A DNA stretch of 6,552 bases from Planctomycetota bacterium (GCA_029573975.1 JAKQBU010000035.1:1-6552), one strand, 5' to 3'; shown: positions 1 through 6,467, numbered from the stretch's first letter. The notes: generated from the letters alone by a model not told the origin. Program-made: numbers and translations.

Positions 1-1510
1 AGAAATTGGGGGTAAAGAGGCATGCCACTACCGTAATTTCCAGCCGCCCAAGAATCATCAGCAGCGACAGCAGCAGTTTGGCAGCCGGCGTGAAAAAAGC
101 AAAATTATGAACCGCACCTACGCGATTCAGACCCGGACCAATATTGTTCATAGTGGCAGCCACAGCGGAAAAGGCCGTTTCCAGATCGAGTGTTTGGGCC
201 GGACCAACCTGTATCTCGTTATGCAGAATCATCAGCAAAACCGTGGCCAGCAGAAAAAGAACCAAAACCATTCCCACATACATACAGACATTGCGCCGGA
301 AGGTTTCGTCCACCGTGTGGCCGGCGATTTTCAGGGGCCGGACCACATGCGGACGGAAAAAACGCTCCGCTTCCAGCAGGGCGGCCCGGAAGAAAATCAG
401 AATGCGGACGACCTTGATTCCCCCCCCGGTCGATCCGGAGCAGCCGCCGATAAACATAAGCAAAACGAGAAGCCACCGGGAAAAACTGGGCCAGGTATTA
501 AAGTCGTCGGTGATATAACCGGTGGTCGTCATAAGGGAAACCGCTTGAAACGCGGAAACCCGCAGGGCCGGAAGGACATCATATGTTTCCGGCCTGTTCA
601 GAATCAGGTCCAGACTCAGCAGCCCGGCCGCACACAGCAGAATCAGCAGATACACTTGCAGCTCCCGGTTTTTCCAAACCGCGGCAAACCGCCCCTGGAG
701 AATCTCCGCATAGAGATTGAAATTCGTCCCGGCCGCAATCATGAAAACCATAATGGTAATTTCAATGCCGAATCGATGGTATTGCCCGATACTGCCGTTG
801 AGCACGCTGAATCCTCCCGTGGCCATCGTGCCGAACGTGTGGCATAGCGACTCAAACAGATTCACCCCTTGCAGCATCAAACAGAGCACTTCCACGGCGG
901 AAATCGCAATATAAATCTTCCACAGCAGCAGCGCCGTCTGCCGAATCCGGGGACGAATGGTTTCGGAAGGGGAACAGGGCACCTCGCTGCGGAACAGATA
1001 TTTGAATCCGGCTCCCGTGCCGCCCAGAACCGCCACAAACAATACAATGATACCCATCCCCCCCAGCCAGTGCGTCAGGCTCCGCCAGAAAAGGATAGCA
1101 CGCGGGAGTTTTTCCGGCTCCGGAAAAATGCTGGCCCCGGTCGTGGTAAAACCGCTGACACTTTCAAAGAGGGCGGAACAGACACGGCTGAAAAGATTGG
1201 GATAAAGAGCCGTCAAAACCCCGGACAAAAGATACGGCAGTGCCCCCAGCAATCCGGTCAGCAGCCACCCCAGCCCGACCACCGCAATCGCTTCTTTTCG
1301 ATAAAGCTGCCCCTTTACTTTTCGCCCCGCATATAAAAAGAAACCTCCTGTCAGCCCGCATATCCCCATAGAAAAGAGAAAAGACGGGATCACTCGCTCG
1401 CCACCCGGCTGCTGGTAATCCAGAAACGCCCAGATCAAACTGGTGGATAGACAGCCCCCCACCAGCAAAATCAAAATTCCCAGTTGTTTGACTATTAAGC
1501 GATATTGCAA
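1..1510 (-). CDS. trkH: Trk potassium uptake protein TrkH (3' end cut by window edge)
   Basis: This is the K+-translocating membrane subunit of the Trk system, which sits in the inner membrane and is gated by TrkA. I translated 503 codons from the TTG at 1510 to the left edge without a stop. All four selectivity-filter loops of the SKT superfamily are visible: SGFTTTGAS (residues 119-127), TMATGGFS (228-235), LMTTTGYI (326-333) and NNIGPG (455-460), each with its filter glycine. The third repeat is followed by the conserved GGCSGSTGGGIKVVR segment (355-369). Hydrophobic membrane segments lie at about 10-30, 43-61, 74-95, 139-162, 193-213, 248-267, 284-303, 345-360, 407-429 and 475-500. The translation breaks off in GRLEITVVACLFTPNF, which matches the usual C-terminal end of TrkH, so probably only a few codons are missing. 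Length fits the family (about 480-500). It lies 37 nt downstream of trkA, presumably in the same operon. Family assignment is secure. Confidence 0.96.
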   Translation of the reverse strand, partial: MQYRLIVKQLGILILLVGGCLSTSLIWAFLDYQQPGGERVIPSFLFSMGICGLTGGFFLYAGRKVKGQLYRKEAIAVVGLGWLLTGLLGALPYLLSGVLTALYPNLFSRVCSALFESVSGFTTTGASIFPEPEKLPRAILFWRSLTHWLGGMGIIVLFVAVLGGTGAGFKYLFRSEVPCSPSETIRPRIRQTALLLWKIYIAISAVEVLCLMLQGVNLFESLCHTFGTMATGGFSVLNGSIGQYHRFGIEITIMVFMIAAGTNFNLYAEILQGRFAAVWKNRELQVYLLILLCAAGLLSLDLILNRPETYDVLPALRVSAFQAVSLMTTTGYITDDFNTWPSFSRWLLVLLMFIGGCSGSTGGGIKVVRILIFFRAALLEAERFFRPHVVRPLKIAGHTVDETFRRNVCMYVGMVLVLFLLATVLLMILHNEIQVGPAQTLDLETAFSAVAATMNNIGPGLNRVGAVHNFAFFTPAAKLLLSLLMILGRLEITVVACLFTPNF

Positions 1511-1524
1511 AAGATATTCCTTCT
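1508..1524 (-). promoter_or_regulatory. Ribosome binding site and TTG start of trkH
   Basis: An in-frame TAG lies a few codons upstream, so translation must begin after it. The first candidate is TTG at 1510-1508. It is preceded at 7 nt by AGAAGGA (1524-1518), a good Shine-Dalgarno match. The nearby ATG at 1530-1528 is in another frame and stops after 11 codons, so it cannot start trkH. Confidence 0.72.
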
Positions 1525-1547
1525 ATTCATGATTTCTTGGTTTCCGA

Positions 1548-2888
1548 TTAGTTCTCTCCGGCGATCAAGCAAATAACGGCTTTCCGAACTTCCTGCCGGA
1601 CAATGACCAGTATCACATCCCCCAGCCGAAAAACCATATCGGCCGAGGGCAGAAAAACCGCCTGATCCCGCAGCAACGCGATGACCAGACAGCCGGCCGG
1701 GATGGGAATATCGCGAAGCGTATGGCCGACAAAATCCTCTCCTTCCACCACCAGTTCCAGAATTTCCGCTTCTCCCTTTTCCAGGATTGCCAGCGTGGAA
1801 GCCTTGCCTTTCCGCAGCCAGGCCAGCATCTCGTGCGCCATCACCACCCGCGGGCTGATCGCCCGGTCAATCCCGATTTTCTCCACCAGATCCGCATAGT
1901 CCGGCCGGTGGATTAAAACCAGCGACTTCTTGACCCCCAGATTCTTCGCCTGGATCGCACTCATGATGTTGGTTTCATCGCTGGAGGTGGTGCTGATAAA
2001 GAAATCCGCATTCTCGATGCGCTCCTCCTGCAGAAAAGACAGATTCGTCCCGTCTCCATGCAGGATCGTCGCTTGGGGGAGCACCCCCGCCAGAAACTGA
2101 CAGCGCTGCCCGTCGCGCTCGATAATCGTCAGGCGATACGTATCCCGGCGCAGCCGCCGGGCCAGGCTCAGGGTGGTATGCCCCCCGCCCAGAATCACCA
2201 CTTTCAGAGAATGGGGCTTGCCCGCTTCAAACCCGCCCCGGGCATTGCTGACCTGATCGGTTTTGCCGATCAGAGTAACCAAATCCCCGTCTTCTACCTG
2301 GTCGCCGCCCTGCGGGATGATAATCTGGCTCGCGCGGCGGATAACCGCAACCCGGACCTCGCCGGGCAGATTCAATTCCCGCAGCGCCTGTCCGACATAT
2401 TGGGCTCCTCGACCGGCTCGGATCTGCAGCATCTCCAGATTGCCCCGGGCAAAATGTTCCACCGCCAGCGAACCGGGATTCCGCACCAGAGAAGCCAGCT
2501 CCAGGGCCGCCAGCATCTCCGGACTGACCAGCTCATCGATCCCGAAATGGTTCTGGTACGAAATTTCCGTGGCCTTCCGATAGATTACTTCATCCACCCG
2601 GGCCACCGTGCGGGCCGCTCCCAGCTTGCGGGCCACCGAGGCACATACCAGATTGGTCTCGTCACTGCCGGTGGCGGCAATCACCAGATCGGCCTTGGCT
2701 ACTCCCGCCCGAACCAACACTGACGCCGAAGAAGCCGCTCCCCGCAGCGCCTGCACATCCAGGCTGGAGGATACATGCTGGATCCGCTCCTCACTGTTGT
2801 CAATCATGGTTACATCATGACCATCAGCAGAAATTTTCTCGGCTATATACCGCCCCACTTCACCGGCACCCGCTACAATCACTCGCAT
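1548..2888 (-). CDS. trkA: Trk potassium uptake regulatory subunit TrkA (two RCK units)
   Basis: This is the peripheral cytosolic subunit that binds NAD(H)/adenine nucleotides and gates TrkH. At 446 aa it has the usual length of a double-RCK TrkA (about 450-460). Order of domains: Rossmann RCK-N 1 (about 1-120) with VAGAGEVG (5-12), acidic D30 at the end of strand 2, and the ATGSDETN segment (72-79). Next come RCK-C 1 (about 140-212), RCK-N 2 (about 228-345) with GGGHTT (234-239), E257 and TSSDETN (301-307), and RCK-C 2 (about 365-440). The first nucleotide site looks canonical. The second lacks the third glycine of GxGxxG. The ATG at 2888 is preceded by AAAGG at 9 nt and opens directly into the Rossmann strand, so the start is well supported. 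It overlaps the upstream GxxExxY remnant by 10 nt and is followed 37 nt later by trkH, so the pair is probably co-transcribed. Confidence 0.96.
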   Translation of the reverse strand: MRVIVAGAGEVGRYIAEKISADGHDVTMIDNSEERIQHVSSSLDVQALRGAASSASVLVRAGVAKADLVIAATGSDETNLVCASVARKLGAARTVARVDEVIYRKATEISYQNHFGIDELVSPEMLAALELASLVRNPGSLAVEHFARGNLEMLQIRAGRGAQYVGQALRELNLPGEVRVAVIRRASQIIIPQGGDQVEDGDLVTLIGKTDQVSNARGGFEAGKPHSLKVVILGGGHTTLSLARRLRRDTYRLTIIERDGQRCQFLAGVLPQATILHGDGTNLSFLQEERIENADFFISTTSSDETNIMSAIQAKNLGVKKSLVLIHRPDYADLVEKIGIDRAISPRVVMAHEMLAWLRKGKASTLAILEKGEAEILELVVEGEDFVGHTLRDIPIPAGCLVIALLRDQAVFLPSADMVFRLGDVILVIVRQEVRKAVICLIAGEN

Positions 2889-2897
2889 AATCTTTTA

Positions 2898-2902
2898 CCT
2901 TT
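2898..2902 (-). promoter_or_regulatory. Ribosome binding site of trkA
   Basis: AAAGG on the minus strand lies 9 nt before the trkA ATG. It falls within the last codons of the GxxExxY remnant frame but just outside the inverted-repeat boundary at 2911, so the trkA translation signal is probably original host sequence left intact by the element. Confidence 0.6.
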
Positions 2903-2910
2903 AATTTTTT

Positions 2911-2924
2911 GCCACAGAGTCACA
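2911..2924. repeat. Left inverted-repeat arm of element A
   Basis: GCCACAGAGTCACA pairs imperfectly with the arm at 3077-3098. On the minus strand it encodes the Val-Thr-Leu-Trp stretch where the remnant stops resembling its family. Confidence 0.6.
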
Positions 2925-3068
2925 TCAATATCAACCTGCCTTTGGAAGGTTATTTTTTGGATACCAAATTCATGACACAGAGCTTCTTCGTAAATAGATT
3001 CCAATAAACCGGGACCTAATGCTTTGTGTACCTCGATAGCCGCACCGATGATTTTCTCTGTTAATAGA

Positions 3069-4571
3069 TCACTCATCTTTCTCTGTGCCTTCTGTGGCTT
3101 TTGTTTCTTTCCCCTTCGCGTCCAGCAGTTGGCCCACTACCTGCGGATTCGCCTGCCCTTTGGTTTTCTGCATCACCTGCCCCAGCAGGAATCCCCGCGC
3201 CTTGCCCGCCTTCTTTCCGCCCGAGGCAAAATCTTCAAAAGCCTTGGCATTGGCGGCAATCACTTCGTTGACCAGAGCTTCCAGAGCACCGGCATCCGAC
3301 TGCTGAATCAGATTATCGCTTTGGGCAATTTCGGCAGGGTCCCGAGAATCCCTCAACATCTTTTCAAAAATCGCCGCCCCGGCGGAAGCATTGATGGTTC
3401 CTTCTTCCAATAAGCCCGCCAGTTTGGCTACCTGCCCGGGCGTAACCCCCAGCTCATTCACGCCGCAATTGCGGTCGTTGGCTATTTTCAGGCCGAACTG
3501 GGTAATAATATTCGCGATTCGTTTGGGAAATCCGCCCAATTGAATGGCCGTGTCAAAATAGTCCGCCGTCGCCCGGTTGCTCGTTAAGACCCCGGCATCA
3601 TATTCACTTAATCCATACTCTTCGATGAACCGCTTCTTCCTGGCCAGCGGCAGCTCGGGCATTTCCGACTGAATTCGCGCCAGCCAGGCATCGTCGATCT
3701 CCACCGGAACCAGGTCCGGCTCCGGAAAATACCGGTATTCGTGCGCCTCCTCCTTTTCCCGCTGAAAGACCGTCTCATTTCGATTGTCGTCCCACCCGCG
3801 GTTCTGCTTGCCGCGATTTTCCATGGTATAGCCGGGGTCGCGCTTCCATTCCTCCAACTGCCGCCACTGCTCATACGCCACCGACCGCTCCAAGGCGCGG
3901 AAACTGTTGAGGTTCTTCACCTCGCAGATCGGCGTGCGATATTCCTGGCCGTGCTCGCGGATAATCAGGTTGATATTCGGCTCGAACCGCATATGCCCCA
4001 TCTGCATGTTTGCCTCCGAGATCCCCAAAAACTGCACCAGCTTTTGCAGCTCCATCGCCAGGATCCGGCACTCTTCCGGGCTGTTCAGATCCGGCTGGGT
4101 GACAATCTCCAGCAGCGGTGTCCCCGCCCGGTTCAGATCCACCTGCGAATGGTCCAGCCCCTCGTGCAGATTCTTGCCCGCGTCCTCTTCCAAGTGGGCG
4201 CGGATAATCCGGATGGTTTTCGTCCGCCCGTCCTCCAGCGGAATATCCATATACCCGTCAAAACTCATCGGCAGGTCATACTGGCTGATCTGGTAATTCT
4301 TGGGCAGATCGGGGTAGTAATAGCTCTTGCGGTCCCACTTGGTAAAACGGGCAATCTGGCAATTCAGCGCCAGACCCGCCTTGACGGCGTATTCGTAGGC
4401 CGTCTTGTTCATGACCGGCAGCACCCCCGGCATCCCGATGCACACAGGACAGACATTGCTGTTGGGCGGATCATTAAACCCCAACCGGCACCCGCAAAAC
4501 ATCTTCGTCTTCGTCGCCAACTGCACGTGTATCTCTAATCCTACCAGTAATTTCACTTCCATAATCTTCAT
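3069..4571 (-). CDS. gatB: Asp/Glu-tRNA(Asn/Gln) amidotransferase subunit B
   Basis: GatB is the kinase-like, tRNA-binding subunit of GatCAB. It phosphorylates the carboxylate of mischarged Glu-tRNA(Gln) or Asp-tRNA(Asn), and the activated group is then amidated with ammonia from GatA. Visible hallmarks are GLEIHVQL (11-18), [15 protein letters not shown] (41-55), [18 protein letters not shown] (84-101), LEEDAGK (127-133), [13 protein letters not shown] (145-157) and [16 protein letters not shown] (275-290). Cysteines C26, C28, C41 and C44 form a plausible zinc site that many homologues have lost. A helical YqeY-like tRNA-binding region spans about 340-485. At 500 aa it exceeds the usual 475-480, mostly through a polar tail (about 486-500) whose last nine codons come from element A. 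Two starts are possible, M1 (4571) or M4 (4562), and neither has a strong Shine-Dalgarno. It lies 186 bp downstream of gatA, and gatC is not seen. Confidence 0.97.
   Translation of the reverse strand: MKIMEVKLLVGLEIHVQLATKTKMFCGCRLGFNDPPNSNVCPVCIGMPGVLPVMNKTAYEYAVKAGLALNCQIARFTKWDRKSYYYPDLPKNYQISQYDLPMSFDGYMDIPLEDGRTKTIRIIRAHLEEDAGKNLHEGLDHSQVDLNRAGTPLLEIVTQPDLNSPEECRILAMELQKLVQFLGISEANMQMGHMRFEPNINLIIREHGQEYRTPICEVKNLNSFRALERSVAYEQWRQLEEWKRDPGYTMENRGKQNRGWDDNRNETVFQREKEEAHEYRYFPEPDLVPVEIDDAWLARIQSEMPELPLARKKRFIEEYGLSEYDAGVLTSNRATADYFDTAIQLGGFPKRIANIITQFGLKIANDRNCGVNELGVTPGQVAKLAGLLEEGTINASAGAAIFEKMLRDSRDPAEIAQSDNLIQQSDAGALEALVNEVIAANAKAFEDFASGGKKAGKARGFLLGQVMQKTKGQANPQVVGQLLDAKGKETKATEGTEKDE
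3077..3098. repeat. Right inverted-repeat arm of element A, also coding for the gatB tail
   Basis: On the minus strand this arm begins GCCACAGAAGGCACAGAG. It is read in the gatB frame as ATEGTEK (gatB residues 492-498). The GCCACAG / GCACAGAG units are tandem imperfect copies of each other. Confidence 0.6.
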
Positions 4572-4675
4572 CTTTTTGCTTTTTTAATATCAAAATCAGT
4601 GCGGGCAGCAATTTACTCACCCTAGCCTATTCTCTTTTTTTCAAAACTTGTTATCGCAAAATGCGACTTCAAGAT

Positions 4676-4704
4676 ATTATATTCTAGCCGGCTATTATAA
4701 TTGT
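4676..4704 (-). promoter_or_regulatory. Candidate promoter for gatB
   Basis: Two consensus -10 hexamers, TATAAT, occur on the minus strand at 4699-4694 and 4681-4676. Neither has a good -35 box at 16-18 bp: the best at 17 bp for the second is ACAATT (4704-4699), a weak match. The two hexamers flank the palindrome TAGCCGGCTA. In AT-rich sequence such hexamers can arise by chance, so this is tentative. Confidence 0.3.
4685..4694. repeat. Perfect palindrome TAGCCGGCTA between two -10-like boxes
   Basis: A 10-bp perfect palindrome is flanked by ATTATA-type sequence on both sides, which extends the dyad imperfectly with a two-base offset. It could be an operator or the stem of a small RNA hairpin in the gatB leader. 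Confidence 0.45.
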
Positions 4705-4730
4705 TTTGGTTCTGTACCATATTTTTATTT

Positions 4731-4751
4731 GAGGTCAAAAATTGTGACCTC
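4731..4751. repeat. Inverted repeat GAGGTCA-N7-TGACCTC just after gatA
   Basis: A perfect 7-bp dyad with a 7-nt spacer begins 6 nt after the gatA stop on the minus strand. As RNA it forms a modest hairpin, but it is followed by an A-rich rather than U-rich stretch, so it is not a canonical intrinsic terminator. It could be an operator or a 3'-end-stabilising stem. Confidence 0.5.
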
Positions 4752-4757
4752 ATATCT

Positions 4758-6230
4758 CTACAATGCAGGCTGCTGCATATGATACTCCGTCCTGCTCTCA
4801 AACATCCGGGCAATCCGCAGCAGTTTATCTTCGGTGAACGTCGGGCTGAGGATTTGCAGGCCGATCGGCAAACCTGCCCCGTTGAAGCCGCAGGGAATGC
4901 TGATGGCGGGGATGCCGGCCAGATTCACGGCAATGGTATAAATATCCGAGAGGTACATGGTCAGCGGGTCGCCCGTTTTCTGGCCGATTTTGAAAGCCGC
5001 CTCCGGCGCCGTCGGGCACATCAGGCAATCGACCTTTTCAAAGGCACTGGTAAAATCCTGGCGAATCAGGTTGCGAACCTTCAGGGCCTTCAGGTAATAC
5101 GCATCATAATACCCCGCGCTCAGCGCATAGGTCCCCAGCATGATCCGCCGCTTCACCTCCGCGCCAAAACCTTCCTCCCGCGACGAATTGTACACATCAA
5201 TATAATCCTTCGGCCGGGCCGTGCGGTGGCCATAGTGGACACCATCGTATCGCGCCAGATTGCTCGACGCCTCCGCCGTCGCCACCAGGTAATAAGCAGC
5301 AATAGCGTATTTCATATGGGGCAGACTCACGTCGATACAGACAGCGCCTAGGTCCTGATAAACTTTAATTGCGTCGCGGATCGATTTTTCGACCTGGCTG
5401 TCTAGGCCCTCCACTTCAAAAAATTCCCTGGCGATACCGATTTTGAGATTTTCCATCGGCTTGTCAATTTCCCGGAGATAATCGGGGATGGGGGCCATAT
5501 CCTCGGTCACGCTGGTGCTGTCCCGCTCATCATGCCCGGCAATCACCTGCAACAGCAGCGCCGCATCGGTTACATTGGTGGCAAACGGTCCAATCTGGTC
5601 CAGACTGCTGCCGTAGGCCACCAGGCCGTACCGGCTCACCCGGCCATAGGTCGGCTTCAGCCCCACCACCCCGCAGAAACTGGCCGGCAGTCGAATCGAT
5701 CCGCCCGTATCGCTGCCCAGCGACGCATAACACATGCGCGCCGCCACCGCCGCCGCCGAACCGCCCGAACTGCCGCCGGGTACCCGGGAGGGGTCCCACG
5801 GGTTGACGGTTTTTTTCAGGCCGGAATTCTCGCAGCTCGAACCCATGGCAAATTCGTCCATATTGCATTTGCCGACAATCACGGCATCCGCCGCCTCCAG
5901 CCGGTCAATCACCTGGGCGTTATAAGGTGCATGAAAATTCTCCAGCATCTTCGAGGCACAGGTGGTCGCCCCCCACCGCGTACACAGATTATCCTTAACC
6001 GCCAGCGGTACCCCCGCCAGCGGACCCGCCGCCTCCCCAGCCGCAATCTTGCGATCCACCTGCTCCGCCCGCTCCAGCGCCCTTTCTCTGGCCAGACTGA
6101 TAAACGCCCCAATCGAACCGTCCAGCCGTTCCATCCGCCTCAGCGCCGCCCGCACCGCCTCCACGCTGGTGATTTCCCGCCTTACGATCTTTTCCCGCAA
6201 TTCCTTTACCGTTATGTTTTCCAGCACCAT
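4758..6230 (-). CDS. gatA: Asp/Glu-tRNA(Asn/Gln) amidotransferase subunit A
   Basis: GatA is the glutaminase subunit of GatCAB. It hydrolyses glutamine (or asparagine) and channels ammonia to the GatB active site. This is a complete 490-aa amidase-signature enzyme, the normal length for GatA. The catalytic triad is K79 in GVPLAVKDNLC, cis-Ser S154 in PGGSSGGSAA and nucleophile S178 in SLGSDTGGSIRLPASFCG, all in the spacing expected for the family. Other conserved blocks are KCNMDEFAMGSSCENSG (121-137), GLKPTYGRVSRYGLVAYGSS (190-209), LDQIGPFA (210-217) and GIPAISIPCG (439-448). The GatA-specific MDEFAMG and LDQIGP segments separate it from other amidases. The ATG at 6230 has only a weak GGA at 7 nt, but the N-terminus aligns with the family. 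No gatC is next to it: directly upstream are element B and a hydrolase gene. gatB follows after 186 bp. Confidence 0.97.
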   Translation of the reverse strand: MVLENITVKELREKIVRREITSVEAVRAALRRMERLDGSIGAFISLARERALERAEQVDRKIAAGEAAGPLAGVPLAVKDNLCTRWGATTCASKMLENFHAPYNAQVIDRLEAADAVIVGKCNMDEFAMGSSCENSGLKKTVNPWDPSRVPGGSSGGSAAAVAARMCYASLGSDTGGSIRLPASFCGVVGLKPTYGRVSRYGLVAYGSSLDQIGPFATNVTDAALLLQVIAGHDERDSTSVTEDMAPIPDYLREIDKPMENLKIGIAREFFEVEGLDSQVEKSIRDAIKVYQDLGAVCIDVSLPHMKYAIAAYYLVATAEASSNLARYDGVHYGHRTARPKDYIDVYNSSREEGFGAEVKRRIMLGTYALSAGYYDAYYLKALKVRNLIRQDFTSAFEKVDCLMCPTAPEAAFKIGQKTGDPLTMYLSDIYTIAVNLAGIPAISIPCGFNGAGLPIGLQILSPTFTEDKLLRIARMFESRTEYHMQQPAL

Positions 6231-6255
6231 ATTATTATCCGATTAATTCATATTT
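6231..6255. other. Short gatA leader
   Basis: This AT-rich stretch between element B and the gatA ATG has only GGA at 6240-6238 as a possible Shine-Dalgarno. I see no promoter between the element and the gene, so gatA must be transcribed from inside the element or from upstream of it. Confidence 0.4.
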
Positions 6256-6274
6256 ACCACGAAGAACACGAAGG
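6256..6274. repeat. Left inverted-repeat arm of element B
   Basis: Two 9-nt CACGAAGAA-type units form this arm, followed by a degenerate third (CATGAAGAT, 6276-6284). It is complementary to the arm at 6427-6454. Confidence 0.75.
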
Positions 6275-6296
6275 TCATGAAGATTAAGTAGAATAA

Positions 6297-6461
6297 TTAC
6301 AATACAAAACGTTTCATTCCATTCTTAAGTATTTGTTCGTAAGCGGATTCCAATAAACCAGGACCAAGAGCTTTATGCACCTCAATAGCACAACCAAGGA
6401 CCTGGTTTGATAATCTATCAAATTTTCCTTCGTGTTCTTCGTGCTCTTCGTGGTTTAACAT
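6297..6461 (-). pseudogene. Internally deleted GxxExxY (PDDEXK_3-type) remnant, 54 aa
   Basis: This frame was found by direct translation from the ATG at 6461. The start MLNHEEHEEHEGKF is encoded by the repeat arm. It is followed by [12 protein letters not shown] (24-35) and the family motif GLLESAY (35-41). Instead of the roughly 70-residue nuclease-like core, the frame jumps at about residue 43 to LKNGMKRFVL and stops. That tail resembles the C-terminal end (LKDG.KR-type) of full-length family members, so this looks like an in-frame internal deletion rather than simple truncation. The motif region is nearly identical at DNA level to the other remnant (19 of 20 bases over 6346-6365 versus 2997-3016). 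The ATG is 6 nt after the hydrolase stop, with no convincing Shine-Dalgarno. It is unlikely to have enzymatic activity. Confidence 0.78.
6427..6454. repeat. Right inverted-repeat arm of element B (three 9-nt units)
   Basis: On the minus strand three tandem units read CACGAAGAG / CACGAAGAA / CACGAAGG. They are translated as HEEHEEHEG (residues 4-12) in the remnant reading frame. The arm is one unit longer than its partner at 6256-6274. Confidence 0.75.
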
Positions 6462-6467
6462 ATTCGC

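Larger units (their letters stand above)
2879..3076 (-). pseudogene. Truncated GxxExxY (PDDEXK_3-type) protein remnant, 65 aa
   Basis: The family-defining motif reads GLLESIY (residues 23-29) and is preceded by the typical lead [15 protein letters not shown] (9-23). The match continues through [11 protein letters not shown] (42-52). Full-length members are about 125 aa and continue into a nuclease-like core containing the acidic and Lys residues. Here that core is absent: after about residue 52 the frame runs into the element's inverted-repeat arm and then host DNA (tail [12 protein letters not shown]), which is not family-like. The frame starts inside the gatB stop (shared ATGAGTGA) and ends inside the trkA start (shared ATGCGAGTGA). 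It is more AT-rich than its neighbours, which suggests a foreign origin. The function of intact GxxExxY proteins is not established. I judge this copy non-functional as an enzyme, although its translation could couple gatB to trkA. Confidence 0.8.
2911..3098 (-). mobile_element. MITE-like element A with inverted CACAGAG-type ends
   Basis: A segment of about 188 bp is bounded by imperfect inverted repeats. The left end on the plus strand is GCCACAGAGTCACA (2911-2924). The right end, read on the minus strand, begins GCCACAGAAGGCACAGAG (3098-3081). The outer eight bases, GCCACAGA, match exactly, and a second CACA unit matches further in. Inside lies the GxxExxY remnant. There is no transposase frame, so movement would have to be in trans. 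T-runs flank both ends (2905-2910 and 3099-3102), but no clear target duplication can be defined. The boundaries are inferred from the repeat ends. Confidence 0.6.
4572..4757. other. AT-rich gatA-gatB intergenic region with three dyads
   Basis: This 186-bp gap is much more AT-rich than its flanking genes and has no credible frame of its own. It contains three perfect inverted repeats (4654-4666, 4685-4694, 4731-4751) and two minus-strand TATAAT hexamers. The combination suggests a regulated or separate promoter for gatB rather than simple read-through from gatA. No riboswitch or tRNA-like fold was recognised by eye. Confidence 0.5.
6256..6454 (-). mobile_element. MITE-like element B with inverted CACGAAG-type ends
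   Basis: About 199 bp are bounded by clear inverted repeats. The left end is ACCACGAAGAACACGAAGG (6256-6274). The right end (6427-6454) is its reverse complement with one extra 9-nt unit inserted. Both arms are built from 9-nt units of the type CACGAAGAA. The interior is AT-rich and carries the GxxExxY remnant, and there is no transposase. CATATT occurs just outside both ends (6249-6254 and 6459-6464), but at unequal distances, so it is only a weak hint of a target duplication. The element occupies nearly all the space between the hydrolase gene and gatA. Confidence 0.68.

Noticed and set aside
107..1336. Long plus-strand open frames rich in Gln, Pro and Arg
   Set aside because: They lie antisense to trkH, whose protein is unmistakable. 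Their composition is typical of the shadow of a membrane-protein gene.
1497..1530. ATG at 1530-1528 as the trkH start
   Set aside because: It is out of frame with trkH and meets TAA after 11 codons. The TTG at 1510 has the better-placed ribosome site.
2058..2723. 221-codon plus-strand open frame
   Set aside because: It is antisense to trkA with no recognisable domain, so it is a reverse-strand shadow.
3741..4538. 265-codon plus-strand open frame
   Set aside because: It is antisense to gatB. Its low-complexity His/Gln/Leu composition reflects the complement of gatB codons.
4731..4751. Intrinsic terminator after gatA
   Set aside because: The hairpin is perfect but short, and on the gatA strand it is followed by an A-rich stretch instead of a U-tract.
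4622..4813. 63-codon minus-strand frame overlapping the 3' end of gatA
   Set aside because: Its start lies inside gatA in another frame and the rest is AT-rich intergenic DNA. It shows no motif or ribosome site.
5532..6287. 251-codon plus-strand open frame ending in HEEHEGHED
   Set aside because: It is antisense to gatA for almost its whole length. The His/Glu end is only the element B arm read on the other strand.
6427..6454. CRISPR-like or other tandem-repeat array
   Set aside because: The units are 9 nt, directly tandem with no spacers, and mirrored at 6256-6274, which fits an inverted-repeat arm.
6249..6464. CATATT as a target-site duplication around element B
   Set aside because: The copies are at unequal distances from the two ends (1 and 4 bases), and the sequence is AT-rich enough for chance.
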